Assembly: GCA_964035795.1 (NCBI GenBank) | Contig: OZ038320.1 | Span: 32,634,097-32,698,096 of the forward strand | Direction: 5' to 3' | Origin: Pterobdella sp. o SKG-2022 | Lineage: Eukaryota > Annelida > Clitellata > Hirudinida > Piscicolidae | DNA length: 64,000 nucleotides | In this document: in pieces, positions 60,601-64,000 of the stretch | Numbering within the stretch: the stretch's first letter is position 1 | How the letters are laid out: each line of letters starts with the position of its first letter | Position numbers and translations under genes: made by a program | Notes under the pieces: generated by a model | Told to the model about the DNA's origin: nothing | What the model saw: only the letters and a program-made list of their open reading frames with translations | Databases searched by the model: none

Positions 60601-61990
60601 TAAACTAATAAAAAAGGAAACATGAATGAGTAAGTAAATATTGAAATAAATAAAAAATGAAAAAACAAAAAAAATAAAAATAAAATAATGAAAAAAATAC
60701 AAAAATATTTAATAAATTTTGGAAAAAGAATTTTCAATTTTCATTGTTTTTGAAAAATTCTTTTTAACTTGGAAAATTAAATTTAACTTCAGGGTGTAAG
60801 AAAAAGCAGCACTTTGAAAAAATATATGAAAATAAATTTTGAACAGAAATGTAAACGAGTCAAATTTTGAAAAATATTTTGGAAATTTGACAATGATGCT
60901 AATATTCAAAATTAAAAAAGTTTAAAAATATTAAAAAAGAAAAAAAAGAAACATATAAAAATATTAAAAACGAAAAAATAGTGAAAAAAAGAGAAAAACA
61001 ATAAGATCCGCAATATAAAAAAAATAATAATTTACGATGAAGCGAATATTTGCCGTAATAAAAATTATAGTGGTGATGATAATGATGGGGGAGGATGATA
61101 ATGATGTCGACTATAATAATGATTGCTATAATTATAGACATGGTGGTAATGATGAAGATGAGTGGAAAAGAAAGAAAAAAAGTGAAAAAATTTTTTTTTA
61201 TTCTTGATCAAAAACTTTATTTCTTAGTTTTATACTTTTTATACAAATTTTTGATAATAATTAAAATACAAAAAAGCTTAAAGAAAAGGGATAAAAAATG
61301 TAACTGCAAAATTTCTAATATTGAAGACAACAAAGACAATAAAATAAAAAATTAAAAAAGTGGCAAAAAAAATTCTAAATAAAAAGAAATTGATGATATT
61401 AGAAAAAAAGAAAAATGCCAAAAACAGAATAATGCAAAAAAAGTCTAAAAAGTCAGAAAATGAAAATGATTGTGAAAATGAAAAAAAAGATGAAAATAAT
61501 TATTATAGAAAAACAAAAAAATTTCGAGAAAAACGTGAAAAATATTAAAGAAAATAAGAGTGAGGAATGGAGGAAGAAAAAAGAAGGAGAGAAAATAAAG
61601 GAGAGCTGAGAGATAAAAAAAAAAAGAGAGGATAAGAAAAAAGGGATAGAAGGAAAAACATCAATAATATAAAAAGTTTTATTTTTATAAAAAATAAAAT
61701 AAAAAGCTTCTGTAAAAAAATCGATAAAAAAAAATAAAAAAATACATAGGAGGAAATAATGAAACCGAAAAAAAAATAAGCAGTAAAAATAAATCGAAAT
61801 AAAAATAGAATAAAAAACTGAGATGGTGTGGTAGAAAAAATAAAAATAAAGCTAATTTATTTTTATTATTAATGTAATAATAATGAAAAATAAATTAGCT
61901 GGTGGTGAATAATAGTGAATTTTTATCTTTATAATTTTGCTTTAATAAAAAGAAGTGAAAAGCTGAAAAACATTTTGGTGGCTAAAGTTC
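60601..61990. other. A-rich DNA without a recognisable gene
   Basis: Plus-strand A/G-rich sequence. The short lysine/asparagine-rich frames look incidental. Confidence 0.5.
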
Positions 61991-61994
61991 AAAA

Positions 61995-62556
61995 ATTATT
62001 TAATATAGTGATTAATTATTTAATATAGTGATTAATTATTTAATATAGTGATTAATTATTTAATATAGTGATTAATTATTTAATATAGTGATTAATTATT
62101 TAATATAGTGATTAATTATTTAATATAGTGATTAATTATTTAATATAGTGATTAATTATTTAATATAGTGATTAATTATTTAATATAGTGATTAATTATT
62201 TAATATAGTGATTAATTATTTAATATAGTGATTAATTATTTAATATAGTGATTAATTATTTAATATAGTGATTAATTATTTAATATAGTGATTAATTATT
62301 TAATATAGTGATTAATTATTTAATATAGTGATTAATTATTTAATATAGTGATTAATTATTTAATATAGTGATTAATTATTTAATATAGTGATTAATTATT
62401 TAATATAGTGATTAATTATTTAATATAGTGATTAATTATTTAATATAGTGATTAATTATTTAATATAGTGATTAATTATTTAATATAGTGATTAATTATT
62501 TAATATAGTGATTAATTATTTAATATAGTGATTAATTATTTAATATAGTGATTAAT
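61995..62556 (+). repeat. Perfect 20-bp tandem array (about 28 copies)
   Basis: The unit taatatagtgattaattatt repeats without a visible mismatch for about 555 bases. Such uniformity, compared with the decayed arrays around it, indicates a very recent expansion. There are no spacers, so it is not a CRISPR array. Confidence 0.97.
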
Positions 62557-63708
62557 AAAAAAGAAATAAAAAAGCATTGAAAGCGATAAAATAATATAAA
62601 AATATTTAAAAAAAAATTCAATTATCTTCGCGACAATTATATTCCACACCAGGTTTTTTATTTTTGCTGTTTTTATTTTCTAATCTTTTTTTATCCACAA
62701 TTTTTATTTATTCATTTCATGTTGTAATTTTATCCAATGCTATTGTGCAGCTGACTATGTAAAGAAATTGGACCCTTAAACCCCAAACAATAATTATTAA
62801 TTTTCATTTAAATAAATAGTTCAAATTCTGAAAAAAAATTCTTCTGCTTAAAAACCATTTACTTTTTGCTGAAATAAAATTAGTTTTTTTGTGATACAAC
62901 TTATAAAAAAATACATGAGTTATATTCGAAAAAATTGAAATTTTGTTCTAATTAAAAAAATACTCGTATAAATTCAAAAAAATAGATTATTTAAATCTTT
63001 TAATAATAAATCATTCGCCAGAGGATGGAAAAACAATTTATTATCTTAGCTAAAAACTAAAACTATACTTTATTTTTTGAAAGTATTTTTCTATTTTTAG
63101 AACTCACCAGCATAGTAGAGAAACTGTTATATTATAAAGTTCATTCGAATAATTTCACAGTCCCTATCTTGTACATATTGACCACTTGAAGTTCCAAAGA
63201 GGAATCAAACATAATCAAATAAATAATTTAATAAAAAACTTCTTCAAAGTAAAATATTAACCTTTTTATAACTGCAAATATGGTTGTAACTTTTCATAAT
63301 TTTTGCTTAAAAATCTTTTTATAAAAAATCAACCTGTTTATTCAATATAAATATCATACAATTTTTTGAAAATCAAAAAATGTATTATTAGAATTTTTTT
63401 GTTATTATCATTATTTGATCTGATTATTGTTATGATTCTTGCGCAATCTTATTTGAAAGTATAATAAATGAATGTAACAAGAGACAGATTATCTGGGCGT
63501 GCGATAATAACATTAACAATAATAATAAAAAAACTAAAAATAATTCATTAGTATTAAATTTCATATCAAAATAAATGTTCAACGTACTAGTTACAACGAT
63601 TCTATTTCATTCCTGATAGATATCAAAATATTAATGTCATTATTATTGTTCTTATCATTATTGTTAATATAAATTCTCAATGATATTTCGATATGACTTT
63701 TCTTTCAG
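62557..63708. other. AT-rich DNA with weak exon-like signals
   Basis: Mostly A/T-rich. A plus-strand acceptor TTGTGCAG at 62750 opens a tiny frame ending DYVKKLDP. A minus-strand ATGCTG|GTGAGT near 63110 is a good donor below a 23-codon frame (MFDSSLELQVVNMYK...). Neither can be tied to a gene. Confidence 0.35.
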
Positions 63709-63813
63709 AATCGAAGTTCAAGAGGCTCAAATGAACACGAGCTAATTATAAAGTTCGATAAAAACAATAACAATAAAAACAATAATAATAATAACGGTGA
63801 TAATCAATTATAA
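63709..63813 (+). CDS. Possible exon of an Asn-rich protein
   Basis: A strong acceptor (ATGACTTTTCTTTCAG) opens 34 codons, NRSSRGSNEHELIIKFDK followed by Asn-rich sequence and DNQL, ending at TAA 63811. A consensus donor AAAAG|GTAAGA follows at 63818, so the exon may continue as untranslated sequence. The GT-rich DNA after this donor resembles the other introns of the window. Function unknown. Confidence 0.35.
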   Translation, partial: NRSSRGSNEHELIIKFDKNNNNKNNNNNNGDNQL

Positions 63814-63818
63814 AAGGT

Positions 63819-64000
63819 AAGACTGGATGTGTGGCCCCTGGTCTCGAGTTTGACTAATAAATAATATATAGAAGATAATCAACAGAAGTAACATTAATAA
63901 AAAACAACAACAATAAAAATAAAAATAATAATGAAATAACATAAATGGATAATAAGATAAGCAAAACTTCGGACTTGTAAGGGATAACCGATGGTTTCGG
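63819..64000. other. AT-rich DNA to the end of the window
   Basis: G/T-rich for about 35 bases after the donor at 63818, then A-rich. No further exon is visible. Confidence 0.4.

Noticed and set aside
61995..62556. CRISPR array
   Set aside because: The 20-bp units are directly contiguous without spacers, and the DNA is eukaryotic.
62751..62779. Tiny terminal exon ending DYVKKLDP
   Set aside because: Good acceptor, but only nine codons and no upstream exon to join.

Overview
The window is AT-rich nuclear DNA of an animal, most likely an invertebrate. A spiralian (annelid, mollusc or flatworm type) is my best guess, but the sequence does not prove it. The evidence for an animal is short exons with matching splice phases, a core-1 galactosyltransferase-like gene, SUEL/CUB/sushi cell-surface modules, tRNA-headed SINE copies and a LINE fragment. 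Microsatellites and minisatellites cover much of the DNA, so most long reading frames are repeat translations. The gene models below were assembled by hand from reading frame, splice signals and exon phase.

Layout. (1) At 2.15-6.54 kb, plus strand, is a ten-exon gene for a type II membrane glycosyltransferase of the C1GALT1 (T-synthase) family. It is complete at 487 codons and includes one GC-AG intron. (2) At 9.11-18.53 kb, plus strand, are eight exons (at least 1937 codons, 5' end not found) of a single-pass receptor: SUEL-type galactose/rhamnose-binding lectin, CUB-like domain, sushi domain, transmembrane helix and long Asn-rich tail. (3) At 26.32-20.54 kb, minus strand, are six exons (at least 1043 codons, 5' end not found) of a paralogue with the same domain order. 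The two genes point at each other, tail to tail. Both carry huge Asn/Asp/Glu/Lys-rich insertions inside the SUEL and CUB folds. (4) At 35.20-30.25 kb, minus strand, is one 1650-codon open frame. It is Asn-rich and carries a PLDLS (CtBP-type) motif and an acidic VIDLDTPEPE motif, so it probably encodes a nuclear regulator. (5) From 35.2 to 64 kb I see almost no genes. There are ATCT, CCAT, GT, ATT, ACT and GATG arrays, an 84-bp minisatellite and a strikingly uniform 20-bp array, with one possible exon near 63.7 kb.

How the genes relate. The receptor paralogues share domain order and a similar transmembrane segment, but their intron positions have shifted and their tails differ. They look like an old inverted duplication. 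SUEL and CUB modules suggest a carbohydrate- or protein-binding surface receptor, and the neighbouring T-synthase-like enzyme makes mucin-type O-glycans. A functional link between them is only a speculation. The gap between the convergent genes (18.5-20.5 kb) holds a LINE fragment, a tRNA-like relic and two isolated exon-like pieces.
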